Positions 1-8,118 of a DNA stretch of 64,000 bases are shown here, piece after piece (within the stretch, counting starts at the first letter, position 1; every line of letters starts with the position of its first letter). Source of the DNA: Pseudomonas putida (lineage in GTDB: Bacteria > Pseudomonadota > Gammaproteobacteria > Pseudomonadales > Pseudomonadaceae); the NCBI RefSeq assembly GCF_001976065.1, contig NZ_MNAH01000001.1, positions 124,001 to 188,000 of the forward strand. The letters are read 5' to 3'. Both the position numbers and the translations under genes were made by a program. Below the pieces are notes generated by a model. The model searched no databases. It saw only the letters and a list, made by a program, of their open reading frames with translations, and was not told where the DNA came from.

Positions 1-64
1 GCAAGGTGATGCCGAAGAACGTGGGGATCAGTAACCCCAGTCGGCGGGCAATAAAACTAAACAT
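1..64 (-). CDS. dppB: Dipeptide ABC transporter permease DppB, N-terminal fragment at window edge
   Basis: Only the first 21 codons are visible, reading leftward from an ATG at 64-62. The translation begins MFSFIARRLGLLIPTFFGIT, a short polar start running into the first membrane helix, as expected for a DppB/OppB-type inner-membrane permease. It follows the last DppA-type gene of the operon with a 73-base gap, the usual place for dppB. A GAGG sits about 15 bases before the ATG, a rather long ribosome-binding spacing. The assignment rests on this short stretch and on gene order; the rest lies outside the window. Confidence 0.8.
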   Translation of the reverse strand, partial: MFSFIARRLGLLIPTFFGITL

Positions 65-97
65 CGTAAGGTGTACCTCATCAGCCGGTTAGGCGTG

Positions 98-127
98 CCC
101 GGCATGCCAGGGTGCGGCAATGCCGGG
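98..127 (-). terminator. Hairpin between the last dppA and dppB (possible attenuator)
   Basis: An 8-bp perfect stem, CCCGGCAT at 98-105 and ATGCCGGG at 120-127, lies just after the stop of the upstream binding-protein gene and before dppB. There is no T-run, so it is not a classic terminator. It may protect the 3' end of the binding-protein message or reduce read-through, so that more binding protein than permease is made. The function is inferred. Confidence 0.35.
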
Positions 128-137
128 AGTTTCTTAT

Positions 138-1733
138 CTACTTCACCTGGGTGGTGGCGAAGTTATTGGTGGTGAGCGGGCTTATTTGGTAGCCCTCTAC
201 GTTGTTGCGCATTGCAGTGAACATTCTAGTGTGCGCCATGCTGATCCATGGCTGGTCCTGGTTAAAGATAACCTGAGCCTGTTCGTACAGTGCTGCACGC
301 TCGGCCGGGTCGGTTTTTTCGCGGGCCTGGTCAAGCAGGGCCTGGAATTTTTCATTGCACCAGCGAGCGTAGTTTTCGCCGTTCTTCGCGGCCTCGCAAC
401 TGAGCATAGGCGTCAGGAAGTTATCCGGGTCGCCGTTGTCGCCCGCCCATCCGGCGGAAACCATGTCGTGCTCGCCGTTTTTCGCGCGTTTGAGCATTTC
501 GCCCCATTCCATCACGCGGATGTCGATCTTGATCCCGACCTTGGCCAGGTCCGCTTGCATCATCTGCGCGCCGAGCATCGGGTTCGGGTTGGTCGGGCCG
601 CCACCGTTGCGGGTGAACAGGGTGAAGGTGGTGCCTTCCGGTACGCCGGCTTCCTTGAGCAGGGCGCGAGCCTTGTCCAGGTCGTGGGCCGGGTTCTTCA
701 GGCTGTGGTTGTAGCCCAGCAGGGTGTCCGGGTACGGGTTGACCGCGGCGGTCGCATTGCCTTTGCCGAACAACGCATTGACGTACGCCTCTTTGTCGAA
801 GGCGATGTCGATGGCTTTGCGCACCCGCACGTCGCTCATGTACTTGTGCGTGGTGTTCATGGCGATGTAGGAAACGGTCATCGCGTTCAGTTCGTCGACC
901 TTCAGGTTCGAGTCTTTCTTGATGCTCGGGATGTCATCCGGCTTCGGATACAGCGCGACCTGGCATTCGTTGGCCTTGAGCTTCTGCAGGCGCACGTTGT
1001 TGTCGGTGGCGATGGCCAGGATCAGCGCATCAGCCGGCGGCTTGCCGCGGAAGTAGTCCGGGTTGGCCTTGAAGCGAACCTGGGCGTCCTTGTTGTAGCG
1101 CTGGAAGACGAACGGACCGGTACCCACTGGCTTGTTGTTCAGGTCGCCGGTCTTGTTGGCCTTGAGCAACAGGTCGGCGTACTCGGCGGAGTAGATTGAC
1201 GAGAAGGCCATGGCGATGTCGGCCAGGAACGGCGCTTCGCGGCGGGTCAGGGTGAACTTGACCGTGTTGTCGTCGACTTTCTCGACGCTTTTGAGCAGTT
1301 CCTTGAAGCCCATGCTTTCAAAGTACGGGAAGCCCACGCTCGACAGTTTGTGCCACGGATGATTCGGGTCCAGCTGGCGCTGGAAGCTCCAGACCACGTC
1401 GTCGGCATTCATGTCGCGGGTCGGCTTGAAGTATTCGGTGGTGTGGAACTTGACGCCTTTACGCAGATGGAACGTGTAGGTCAGGCCGTCTTCACTGATG
1501 TCCCAGGAGTCGGCCAGTGCCGGAATCACGTCGGTGGTGCCGGGCTTGAAGTCCGCCAGGCGATTGAAGATGGTTTCGGCCACGGCATCGGCGGTGACTG
1601 CAGTCGTGTACTGGACCATGTCGAAGCCTTCGGGGCTGGCTTCCGTGCAAACCACCAGGGGCTTGGCCGAAACGCCGACAGCGACACTGAGCAATGCGGC
1701 CGCGATGGCCGCACGTAGGGGAAGCATTTTCAT
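138..1733 (-). CDS. dppA: DppA-type periplasmic dipeptide-binding protein (third copy, next to dppB)
   Basis: Family 5 extracellular solute-binding protein, 531 aa, which would bind di- or oligopeptides in the periplasm and deliver them to the DppBCDF transporter. The start at 1733 has AGAGGG a few bases upstream and gives a signal peptide (MKMLPLRAAIAAALLSVAVG, cleaved near VSA). An upstream in-frame start at 1787 would precede the signal peptide and is rejected. The mature start CTEASPEGFD and the stretch KPVGTGPFVFQRY are typical of the DppA group. It lies between the porin gene and dppB, the position I recall for dppA4 in P. aeruginosa. It is more divergent than the other two copies: TEASPEGFDM replaces SEGSPAGFD, and the last 100 residues differ most. 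Confidence 0.9.
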   Translation of the reverse strand: MKMLPLRAAIAAALLSVAVGVSAKPLVVCTEASPEGFDMVQYTTAVTADAVAETIFNRLADFKPGTTDVIPALADSWDISEDGLTYTFHLRKGVKFHTTEYFKPTRDMNADDVVWSFQRQLDPNHPWHKLSSVGFPYFESMGFKELLKSVEKVDDNTVKFTLTRREAPFLADIAMAFSSIYSAEYADLLLKANKTGDLNNKPVGTGPFVFQRYNKDAQVRFKANPDYFRGKPPADALILAIATDNNVRLQKLKANECQVALYPKPDDIPSIKKDSNLKVDELNAMTVSYIAMNTTHKYMSDVRVRKAIDIAFDKEAYVNALFGKGNATAAVNPYPDTLLGYNHSLKNPAHDLDKARALLKEAGVPEGTTFTLFTRNGGGPTNPNPMLGAQMMQADLAKVGIKIDIRVMEWGEMLKRAKNGEHDMVSAGWAGDNGDPDNFLTPMLSCEAAKNGENYARWCNEKFQALLDQAREKTDPAERAALYEQAQVIFNQDQPWISMAHTRMFTAMRNNVEGYQISPLTTNNFATTQVK

Positions 1734-1766
1734 CAAGAACCCTCTGCAATCAGTTAAAGGACAAAC

Positions 1767-1804
1767 GCCTAACGGCCGACTCGTCATTGAATCAGCCGTT
1801 AGGC
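1767..1804 (-). terminator. Hairpin between porin gene and dppA copy
   Basis: A perfect 10-bp stem, GCCTAACGGC at 1767-1776 and GCCGTTAGGC at 1795-1804, begins 8 bases after the porin stop when read on the minus strand. It is followed by a mixed stretch containing GTTTGTCCTTT. It probably acts as a leaky terminator or RNA-stabilising structure, since the next gene of the same pathway lies just downstream on the same strand. Confidence 0.5.
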
Positions 1805-1811
1805 ACGGGCA

Positions 1812-3245
1812 TTACAGGATGTTGAACGGAACCGTGGTCACCAGACGGAACTCGTTGATGCTGCCATCAGCCTGGTTTTCGCTGGCACGGTGAGCCGTGT
1901 AGGTGCCACGGATAGTGGTGGCCTTGAACGGTCCGCTCTGTACGGCGTAGGTGGCGCCGATGCCGTATTCGTAATGGTGTTCGCCGTCTTGCGACTGGAT
2001 ACCGTCGTAGCCTTTGTCCGCCACGCCCTTGTTGCCGGTGTAGTGGGTGCCGTCGATGCCCCAGCCGCGGGCCTGGTAGATGTTGAACTTCAGACCTGGC
2101 ACGCCGTACTCGGCCATGTTCAAGCCGTAGGCGATCTGGAAGGACTTCTCGTTCGGGCCGTTGAAGTCCGACAGCAGGGAGTTGGCCAGGTAGATGCCGT
2201 TGGTTTCGTGCAGGTAGTCGAAGTACTCGTTACCGTTCACTTCCTGGTACGAGAAGGTCAGGGTGTGCGCCTGGTGGGTCAGGCCGAACGACAGGGAGTA
2301 GGTGTCGTTGTCGATGTCGCCGATCAGCGCTTTGCCTTCTTCCTGGGTCTTGTAGTAGTTCAGGCCGGTGGTCAGGCTCAGCACCTGGCTGTCGCCCAGC
2401 ACGTGAGTGGCGCCGAAGTAGTACTGGTTCCAGATGTCTTCAGCCTGGGTGGCCCAGAGGCTGGTGGTCAGGCTGGCGAATGGGGTGTAGGTGATACCGC
2501 CGGTATAGACGTGATCGGTTTCAACGATGCCGTTGGCGTATTCGGTGCGGAATTTGCGCTGGCTTTCTTCGGTACGCGGAGAGTTGCGATCGAAGGTAGC
2601 CAGGTCGAATTGCAGGTTGTTCAGCTCTTCGCTGTGGATCGCTACACCCTGGAAGCTCGAAGGCAGCGCACGGTTACCGATGACGTCGACCATCGGGCTG
2701 CTAAAGTTCTGGCGACCGGCGGTCAGGGTGGTGTTGGAAATACGCGCCTTGACGTTGGCCAGGCCCAGCTTGCTCCACTGGCCAACGGCGTCGCCGCCTT
2801 CTTCGGTCAGGGTACGGTTGTTGCCCGCGCCTGGGCGAGTGCCCGGTGCGCCGCCGTTGTTGGATGCCAGGTCCTTGCGGTCCTGATCCAGGGCAATGGC
2901 GTTGTAGGCCGCCACTTCCGTGCTGAAACCGAGGGCACCTTCGGTGAAGCCCGAGTTGTACTTGACGATCGTACCCTGAACCCAGTTGATGCGACGATCA
3001 GTCGGGGTCGAAACGCCGTCTTTCTTGTAGGTGAACTTGGCGCCGCGCTTCAGTTGTTCGTTGGCGTACCAGTTACGGGTCGTACCGCTGATTGACTGGC
3101 CTTCAAGGAAACCGGTGGCTTCGCTCTGGGCGCTTTTTTCATTCACGGTCACTGGGGTGTACGCCTGGCTCTGGGTTTCAGCGTACGCCGTGGCGGTTAT
3201 GCTGCTGATGGCCAAGGCCAGTATCGCGGTGCTGCTCAGTTTCAT
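1812..3245 (-). CDS. opdP: OprD-family outer-membrane porin (dipeptide type, OpdP-like)
   Basis: OprD-family 16-18-stranded outer-membrane channel, 477 aa. The signal peptide is MKLSSTAILALAISSITATAYA. Family features include GFLEGQSISGTTRNWYANE near the mature start, GRQNFSSPMVDVIGNRALPSSFQG in the first third, and a C-terminal strand ending in phenylalanine-asparagine-isoleucine-leucine. TAAGGAG precedes the ATG by 8 bases. It sits between two dppA genes, as the glycyl-glutamate porin OpdP does in P. aeruginosa, so dipeptide uptake across the outer membrane is the likely role. The family is certain; the exact substrate is inferred from context. Confidence 0.88.
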   Translation of the reverse strand: MKLSSTAILALAISSITATAYAETQSQAYTPVTVNEKSAQSEATGFLEGQSISGTTRNWYANEQLKRGAKFTYKKDGVSTPTDRRINWVQGTIVKYNSGFTEGALGFSTEVAAYNAIALDQDRKDLASNNGGAPGTRPGAGNNRTLTEEGGDAVGQWSKLGLANVKARISNTTLTAGRQNFSSPMVDVIGNRALPSSFQGVAIHSEELNNLQFDLATFDRNSPRTEESQRKFRTEYANGIVETDHVYTGGITYTPFASLTTSLWATQAEDIWNQYYFGATHVLGDSQVLSLTTGLNYYKTQEEGKALIGDIDNDTYSLSFGLTHQAHTLTFSYQEVNGNEYFDYLHETNGIYLANSLLSDFNGPNEKSFQIAYGLNMAEYGVPGLKFNIYQARGWGIDGTHYTGNKGVADKGYDGIQSQDGEHHYEYGIGATYAVQSGPFKATTIRGTYTAHRASENQADGSINEFRLVTTVPFNIL

Positions 3246-3380
3246 GGGTGAAGCTCCTTACTTTCTATTATTAATGCCGGCCTTTTTGGGTGGTCCGGCT
3301 ATTTGTTTTGCAACACTTGCACGCATCGCAAACGTTTGCTGTGAGCCAAAATGGCGAATTACGGCAATACGCTTGCGTGA

Positions 3381-3395
3381 GGGCGCAATGCGCCC
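3381..3395 (-). terminator. Short GC hairpin after second dppA copy
   Basis: GGGCGC at 3381-3386 and GCGCCC at 3390-3395 form a tight 6-bp stem with a 3-base loop, about 25 bases after the dppA stop on the minus strand. No T-run follows. It is a weak terminator or attenuator candidate. The rest of the 173-base gap before the porin gene shows no clear promoter. Confidence 0.25.
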
Positions 3396-3418
3396 CCAGC
3401 GTTTTCAGCTACACGGTT

Positions 3419-5020
3419 TTACTTTTCGATGCCGACACCCGAGAACACGTTGCGACCGAAGGGGCTGACCTTGAACCCTTCGACTTTGGCGCTCAGCGGC
3501 TGGTTGACCGTCGAGTGGGCGACCGGCGTGATCGGTACCTGCTGCTTGAGGTACTGCTGCGCCTGTTTGTAGAGCAGGGTGCGCTGGTCGCGGTCGGTGA
3601 CGACCTTGGCCTGCTTGATCAGCTTGTCGTAAGCCGGATCACACCACATGGAGTAGTTGTTGCCACCAATGGCGTCGCAGCTGTACAGCGTGCCGAGCCA
3701 GTTGTCCGGGTCACCGTTGTCACCGGTCCAGCCGATCAGGCTGATGTCGTGCTCGCCATTCTTGGTGCGCTTGATGTACTCGCCCCATTCGTAGCTGACG
3801 ATCTTGACCTTGAGGCCGATCTTCGCCCAGTCCGCCTGGAGCATCTCGGCCATCAGCTTGGCGTTGGGATTGTAGGGGCGCTGCACGGGCATGGCCCACA
3901 GGGTGATTTCGGTGCCTTCCTTGACGCCGGCGGCCTTGAGTAACTCCCTGGCTTTTTCCGGGTTGTAGGCGGCATCCTTGATGGTGTCGTCGTAGGACCA
4001 TTGGGTCGGCGGCATGGCGTTGACCGCCAGTTGCCCTGCGCCCTGGTAAACGGCGTTGAGAATGCTTTGCTTGTTCACCGCCATGTCCAGTGCCTGGCGA
4101 ACTTCGAGCTGGTCGAACGGCTTGTGCCGCACGTTGTAGGCGATGTAGCCCAGGTTGAAGCCGGGCTTTTCGATCAACTGCAACGCGGGGTCGTTCTTCA
4201 ACGCGGTCACGTCGGCGGGGCGCGGGTGCAAGGTGATCTGGCACTCGTTGGCCTTGAGCTTCTGCACACGCACCGAGGCGTCGGTGTTGATGGCGAAAAT
4301 CAGGTTGTCGAGCTTGACCCGACTCGGGTCCCAGTAATGCTGGTTGCCGGTGTAACGAATGTTCGAGTCTTTCTGGTAGCTCTTGAACACGAACGGCCCG
4401 GTGCCGATCGGCTTCTGGTTGATGTCGCTCGGCTTGCCTTCGGCGAGCAGCTTGTCGGCGTACTCGGCGGAGAGAATCGCGGCGAAGCTCATGGCGATGT
4501 TCTGGATGAACGCGGCATCCACGCTGTTGAGCGTCATGACCACGGTCAGCGGCCCGGTCTTTTCGACCTTGGCGATATTCTTGTTCAGGCTCATCCCGTT
4601 GAAATACGGAAATTCCGTCGGGTAGGCCTTACGGAAAGGTTGCTGCGGATCGAGCATGCGATTGAAGGTGAACAGCACGTCGTCAGCGTTGAAGTCACGG
4701 GTCGGCGTGAAGTACTTGGTTGTGTGAAATTTCACCCCGGGACGCAGGTGAAAGGTGTACTTGAGGCCGTCCTCGGAAATATCCCAACTCGTGGCCAGGC
4801 CCGGTACGACATTGGTCGAGCCTTTTTCGAACTCGGCCAGGCGGTTGTACAGCGGTTCGGCGGCGTCGTTATCGGTCGCGGTGGTGTATTGCGCGGTGTC
4901 GAAGCCGGCGGGGCTGCCTTCGGAACAGAACACCAGGCTATTGGAGGCAGCTTGGCTCATGGACGTCGCGGCCAACAGGCCTGTGCCCAGCAATGCGGAT
5001 AAAACCAGGGTATGGCGCAT
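3419..5020 (-). CDS. dppA: DppA-type periplasmic dipeptide-binding protein (second copy)
   Basis: Family 5 solute-binding protein, 533 aa, a close paralogue of the gene at 5315-6940: both share CSEGSPAGFD near the mature start, IGWTGDNGDPDNWLGTLYSCD against IGWSGDNGDPDNWL, and AVNAMPPTQWSYDDTIKDA. The signal peptide is MRHTLVLSALLGTGLLAATS, cleaved around SQAA. AAGAGAG before the ATG supports the start. It would bind peptides in the periplasm for the DppBCDF permease. A 294-base structured gap separates it from the first copy. An A-rich AACAAGAG beside the ribosome-binding site resembles a Crc/Hfq target, which would suit catabolite control of peptide uptake. Confidence 0.9.
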   Translation of the reverse strand: MRHTLVLSALLGTGLLAATSMSQAASNSLVFCSEGSPAGFDTAQYTTATDNDAAEPLYNRLAEFEKGSTNVVPGLATSWDISEDGLKYTFHLRPGVKFHTTKYFTPTRDFNADDVLFTFNRMLDPQQPFRKAYPTEFPYFNGMSLNKNIAKVEKTGPLTVVMTLNSVDAAFIQNIAMSFAAILSAEYADKLLAEGKPSDINQKPIGTGPFVFKSYQKDSNIRYTGNQHYWDPSRVKLDNLIFAINTDASVRVQKLKANECQITLHPRPADVTALKNDPALQLIEKPGFNLGYIAYNVRHKPFDQLEVRQALDMAVNKQSILNAVYQGAGQLAVNAMPPTQWSYDDTIKDAAYNPEKARELLKAAGVKEGTEITLWAMPVQRPYNPNAKLMAEMLQADWAKIGLKVKIVSYEWGEYIKRTKNGEHDISLIGWTGDNGDPDNWLGTLYSCDAIGGNNYSMWCDPAYDKLIKQAKVVTDRDQRTLLYKQAQQYLKQQVPITPVAHSTVNQPLSAKVEGFKVSPFGRNVFSGVGIEK

Positions 5021-5280
5021 GACGCTCTCTCTTGTTCAATGTTTGGCAATGAGAAATCCGGGTAAAGGGAGGTCTCATTGGTCTCAAGCCATGACGTGCA
5101 GCAAAACCGATAACCCACGCATGAACTGGTCGAATCCCGACGGTATGAATCGTGGGTTCGGCAGTAAATACGAAGAGTCCTAAAGACTCGTAGGAAAAAG
5201 CGACGCGTCCTAATGCTCTGCTGAAGGCAGTAGACGATTTGGAGGTAGGCGGATTCCTGCTTTCTCGGTCGATAAAGTAA
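5021..5280 (-). other. Structured gap between first and second dppA copies
   Basis: No gene is visible here. Read as the leader of the downstream dppA, it holds a long hairpin with an 8-bp outer stem (AACCCACG at 5112-5119 with CGTGGGTT at 5151-5158), an inner GTCG/CGAC pairing, and a short GAGTC/GACTC stem near 5175-5190. I see no convincing sigma-70 promoter. The structure could be a regulatory leader, a processed spacer or an RNA-stability element. Confidence 0.4.
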
Positions 5281-5304
5281 CGGCGACGTCAAGAAACGTC
5301 GCCG
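5281..5304 (-). terminator. Terminator-like hairpin after first dppA copy
   Basis: A perfect 9-bp stem, CGGCGACGT at 5281-5289 and ACGTCGCCG at 5296-5304, with a 6-base loop lies 10 bases after the dppA stop. On the minus strand it is followed by TTACTTTAT, a poor T-tract, so termination is probably partial. Confidence 0.5.
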
Positions 5305-5314
5305 CTACAGAACC

Positions 5315-6940
5315 TTATTTGCTGACGCTGACGCCGTAGAAGGAGTTCAAGCCAAACGGGCTGATCTTGAAGTCCTGCACATTGGCGCGCATGGGTTGGA
5401 ACACCGTCGAGTGAGCGATAGGTGTCATTGGAACAGCATCTTTGAGGACGTGTTGCGCCTGTTTGTACAGTTCAGTGCGCTTGCCCTGGTCCGAAGTACG
5501 CTTGGCCTGTTTGACGATGTCGTCGAACTTCTTGTCGCACCACTTGGAGAAGTTGTTGCCTTCCAGCGAGTCGCAGCCGAACAGCACGTTCAGCCAGTTG
5601 TCGGGATCACCATTGTCACCGCTCCAGCCAATCAGCATCGCCTGGTTCTCGCCACCTTTGGAGCGCTTGATGTACTCGCCCCACTCGTAGCTCTGGATCT
5701 TGACCTTGAGGCCGATCTTGGACCAGTCGGACTGCAGCATCTCAGCCATCAGCTTGGCGTTAGGGTTGTAGGGACGCTGTACCGGCATCGCCCACAGAAC
5801 GATTTCGGTGCCTTCCTTCACGCCGGCTTCCTTGAGCAGCTCCTTGGCTTTCTCAGGGTTGTACGGCGCATCCTTGATGGTGGTGTCGTAGGACCATTGG
5901 GTCGGTGGCATGGCGTTGACCGCCAACTGGCCGGCGCCCTGGTATACGGAGTCGATGATCTGTTGCTTGTTGACGGCCATGTCCAGTGCCTGGCGAACCT
6001 TCAGGTCGGCCAGCGGGTTGGCGTCGGTCTGACCTTTAACCTTGGGCATCACGTTATAGGCGATGTAGCCCAGGTTGAAACCAGCCTGGTCAGGCAGTTT
6101 CAGGGTCTTGTCTTCGCGCAGTGCCTTCAAGTCCGCTGGACGAGGAAACAGGGTGACCTGGCACTCGTTTTTCTTCAGCTTCTGGATACGTACCGACGGG
6201 TCGGTGGTGATGGCGAAGATCAGGTTGTCGATCTTGACGTCGTCCGGCTTCCAGTAGTCCTTGTTCCCGGTGTAGCGGATGTTGGAGTCTTTCTGGTAGC
6301 TCTTGAACACGAACGGACCCGTGCCGACCGGCTTCTGGTTGATGTCGGCGGCCTTGCCTTCCTTCAGCAGCTGGGCTGCATATTCGGCGGACTGGATCGA
6401 GGCGAAGCTCATGGCCATGTTCTGGATGAACGCGGCATCGACGTCTTTGAGGGTGAACTTGACGGTTTTATCGTCGACTTTATCGATCTTGGTGATGTTG
6501 GTGTCCATCCCCATGTCGGTGAAGTACGGGAATTCGGTCGGGTACGCTTTGCGGAACGGGTCATCCTTGTTAATCATGCGATTGAAGGTGAACAGCACGT
6601 CGTCGGCGTTGAACTCACGAGTCGGCTTGAAATAAGGGGTGGTGTGGAACTTGACGCCTTCACGCAGGTGGAAGGTGTAGGTCAGGCCGTCATCGGAGAC
6701 GTCCCAGCTGGTCGCCAGGCCAGGAATGACGGCGGTGCCGCCGCGCTCGAACTGGGTCAGGCGGTTGAACATGGTTTCGGCAGAGGCGTCGAAGTCGGTT
6801 CCGGTGGTGTATTGGCCTGGGTCGAATCCGGCCGGGCTCCCTTCGGAGCAGAACACCAGGTTAGTCGCAGCTTGGGCGAACGGTGCGCTAGCGAGCAAGC
6901 TGGCACCTAATAAAAACGGAATGACCGCTTGTTTAAGCAT
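5315..6940 (-). CDS. dppA: DppA-type periplasmic dipeptide-binding protein (first copy)
   Basis: Family 5 solute-binding protein, 541 aa. The start at 6940 is chosen because GAGG lies 5 bases upstream (GAGGCCACCATG) and the protein then begins with a signal peptide, MLKQAVIPFLLGASLLASAP, cleaved near AQAA. The longer frame from 7069 adds 43 residues with no export signal. The mature protein shows CSEGSPAGFDPGQY and KPVGTGPFVFKSY. As the first gene of the operon it should be the most strongly expressed binding protein. In P. aeruginosa the matching gene is followed by a second copy plus a metallopeptidase and a regulator (mdpA, psdR, recalled); those are absent here. Confidence 0.9.
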   Translation of the reverse strand: MLKQAVIPFLLGASLLASAPFAQAATNLVFCSEGSPAGFDPGQYTTGTDFDASAETMFNRLTQFERGGTAVIPGLATSWDVSDDGLTYTFHLREGVKFHTTPYFKPTREFNADDVLFTFNRMINKDDPFRKAYPTEFPYFTDMGMDTNITKIDKVDDKTVKFTLKDVDAAFIQNMAMSFASIQSAEYAAQLLKEGKAADINQKPVGTGPFVFKSYQKDSNIRYTGNKDYWKPDDVKIDNLIFAITTDPSVRIQKLKKNECQVTLFPRPADLKALREDKTLKLPDQAGFNLGYIAYNVMPKVKGQTDANPLADLKVRQALDMAVNKQQIIDSVYQGAGQLAVNAMPPTQWSYDTTIKDAPYNPEKAKELLKEAGVKEGTEIVLWAMPVQRPYNPNAKLMAEMLQSDWSKIGLKVKIQSYEWGEYIKRSKGGENQAMLIGWSGDNGDPDNWLNVLFGCDSLEGNNFSKWCDKKFDDIVKQAKRTSDQGKRTELYKQAQHVLKDAVPMTPIAHSTVFQPMRANVQDFKISPFGLNSFYGVSVSK

Positions 6941-7345
6941 GGTGGCCTCATGATTTGTTGTCATTTTTTGATTTTGAGGACGACCTCGTGAGTCGTGCCT
7001 GCGGATACTTATGCAGGGGCCATACCCAATGCAAGATCCAGAGCGACTACAGGCGTTAAACAGTGGCACGAACGTACCTTAATGTCGCATTTGTATAAAA
7101 CTTGACGCATTTGACCGTTTGCGCGACGTTTTTCAGGTGCAATCGACGCACTTAAACGGTGCGTGCCGCGATCTGGATGCGCCCGGTCAGGGCGGGGTGT
7201 TACTTATATATACCCCTGTTTGTGGGGTGGGTATGGCGTGAATAAGAGTGGTTATTGTTGCAACCCGATCAGCCAAAGGGTCGGTTGCACCGGATGAAGT
7301 CCCTCGGCTTTTTGGGTGTGCGTATTCATTTATAGCTCAGGATCC
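6941..7345. other. Non-coding region upstream of the dpp operon
   Basis: About 400 bases without a convincing gene. On the minus strand an AT-rich TATACA at about 7093-7098 could be a -10 box for the dpp operon, but no good -35 accompanies it. A short frame at 7248-7445 on the plus strand has no ribosome-binding site and runs through the terminator, so I do not call it. The likely dpp promoter and operators lie here but cannot be placed with confidence. Confidence 0.4.
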
Positions 7346-7384
7346 AAAAAAAAACGGCGATCACTTCAATGATCGCCGTTTTGT
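7346..7384 (-). terminator. Rho-independent terminator of the SIMPL gene
   Basis: AACGGCGATCA at 7353-7363 pairs with TGATCGCCGTT at 7370-7380 around a 6-base loop. On the minus strand it is followed by a run of nine T residues (A-run at 7346-7354). It begins 22 bases after the stop of the SIMPL gene, a textbook position. Confidence 0.88.
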
Positions 7385-7401
7385 TATCCAGACTTATCGA
7401 G

Positions 7402-8118
7402 TCAAGGCATCAGCACTTCAATCGAGCCATCGGCTGTCATGCTGACCTGGCTGGTACCGGCTTCAACTTCCGGCGTCACCGCAGCGGCGTCCATGCTGGC
7501 CGCTTTCATCATCATCGGGGCGCGCATGTACGGTTGCGGGTAGCCATTGCTGTTGAAGTTTAGGTTGACGATTTTGTAACCCTTGCCGCCCAGGGCGTCA
7601 GTGGCCAGTTGGGCGCGGGCCTTGAAGGCTGTCACGGCCTCCTTCAGCAAAGCGTCTTCGCTGGCCTTGCGGGTGGGTGTGGCGATGGCGAAATCCATGC
7701 CGCCCATTTTCAGGTCGCCGAGCAGTTCGCCGGTCAGCTTCGACAGGGCCGCGAAGTCCGGGCTTTCCAGGCGCAATTCGGCACGCTCACGCCAGCCGGT
7801 GATCTTCTGGCCCTTGGCGTCGTAGATCGGATAGCTGTTGCGGCTGCCCTGGCGCAGGGTGATGTCCTTGACTTGCTTGGCCTGGGCCAGGGCCTTGTTC
7901 ATGGTGGTGCTGACGTCGGCGGCGAGCTTGGCCGGGTCGGTGTTCTGTTCTTCGGTGTAGAGGGTCACGATCATCAGGTCGCGAGCGACTTCCTGGCTGA
8001 CTTCGGCGCGCAGGGAAATCTGGTTGTAATGTAGCTCGTCGGCGGCCAGGGACGGGAGTGCGGCGAGGGTGCCAGCACTCAGGGCGAGGAGGGCGGCGCT
8101 GCGGCGGAATGTGTGCAT
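7402..8118 (-). CDS. SIMPL-domain (DUF541) exported protein
   Basis: 238 aa with an N-terminal signal peptide (MHTFRRSAALLALSAGTLAA, cleaved near LAAD) followed by a single SIMPL/BP26-type domain. Family signs are the opening LRAEVSQEVARDLMIVTLYTE, the middle GWRERAELRLESPDFAALSKL, and the alternation of short strands with a long helix around ALLKEAVTAFKARAQLATDAL. SIMPL proteins are periplasmic or outer-membrane-associated with no settled biochemical role; BP26 forms ring-like oligomers. It lies between the dpp operon and roxSR, as PA4495 does in P. aeruginosa (recalled). AGGAGCC precedes the ATG, and its own terminator indicates a monocistronic unit. Confidence 0.88.
   Translation of the reverse strand: MHTFRRSAALLALSAGTLAALPSLAADELHYNQISLRAEVSQEVARDLMIVTLYTEEQNTDPAKLAADVSTTMNKALAQAKQVKDITLRQGSRNSYPIYDAKGQKITGWRERAELRLESPDFAALSKLTGELLGDLKMGGMDFAIATPTRKASEDALLKEAVTAFKARAQLATDALGGKGYKIVNLNFNSNGYPQPYMRAPMMMKAASMDAAAVTPEVEAGTSQVSMTADGSIEVLMP

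Noticed and set aside
5160..5292. Short minus-strand open frame (111 codons) covering 4957-5292
   Set aside because: It overlaps the signal-peptide region of a dppA gene in another frame and has no ribosome-binding site or recognisable domain.
7064..7080. Sigma-54-like TGGCACG sequence upstream of the dpp operon
   Set aside because: The -12 GC is missing (TACCTT follows), and the orientation points away from the dpp genes.
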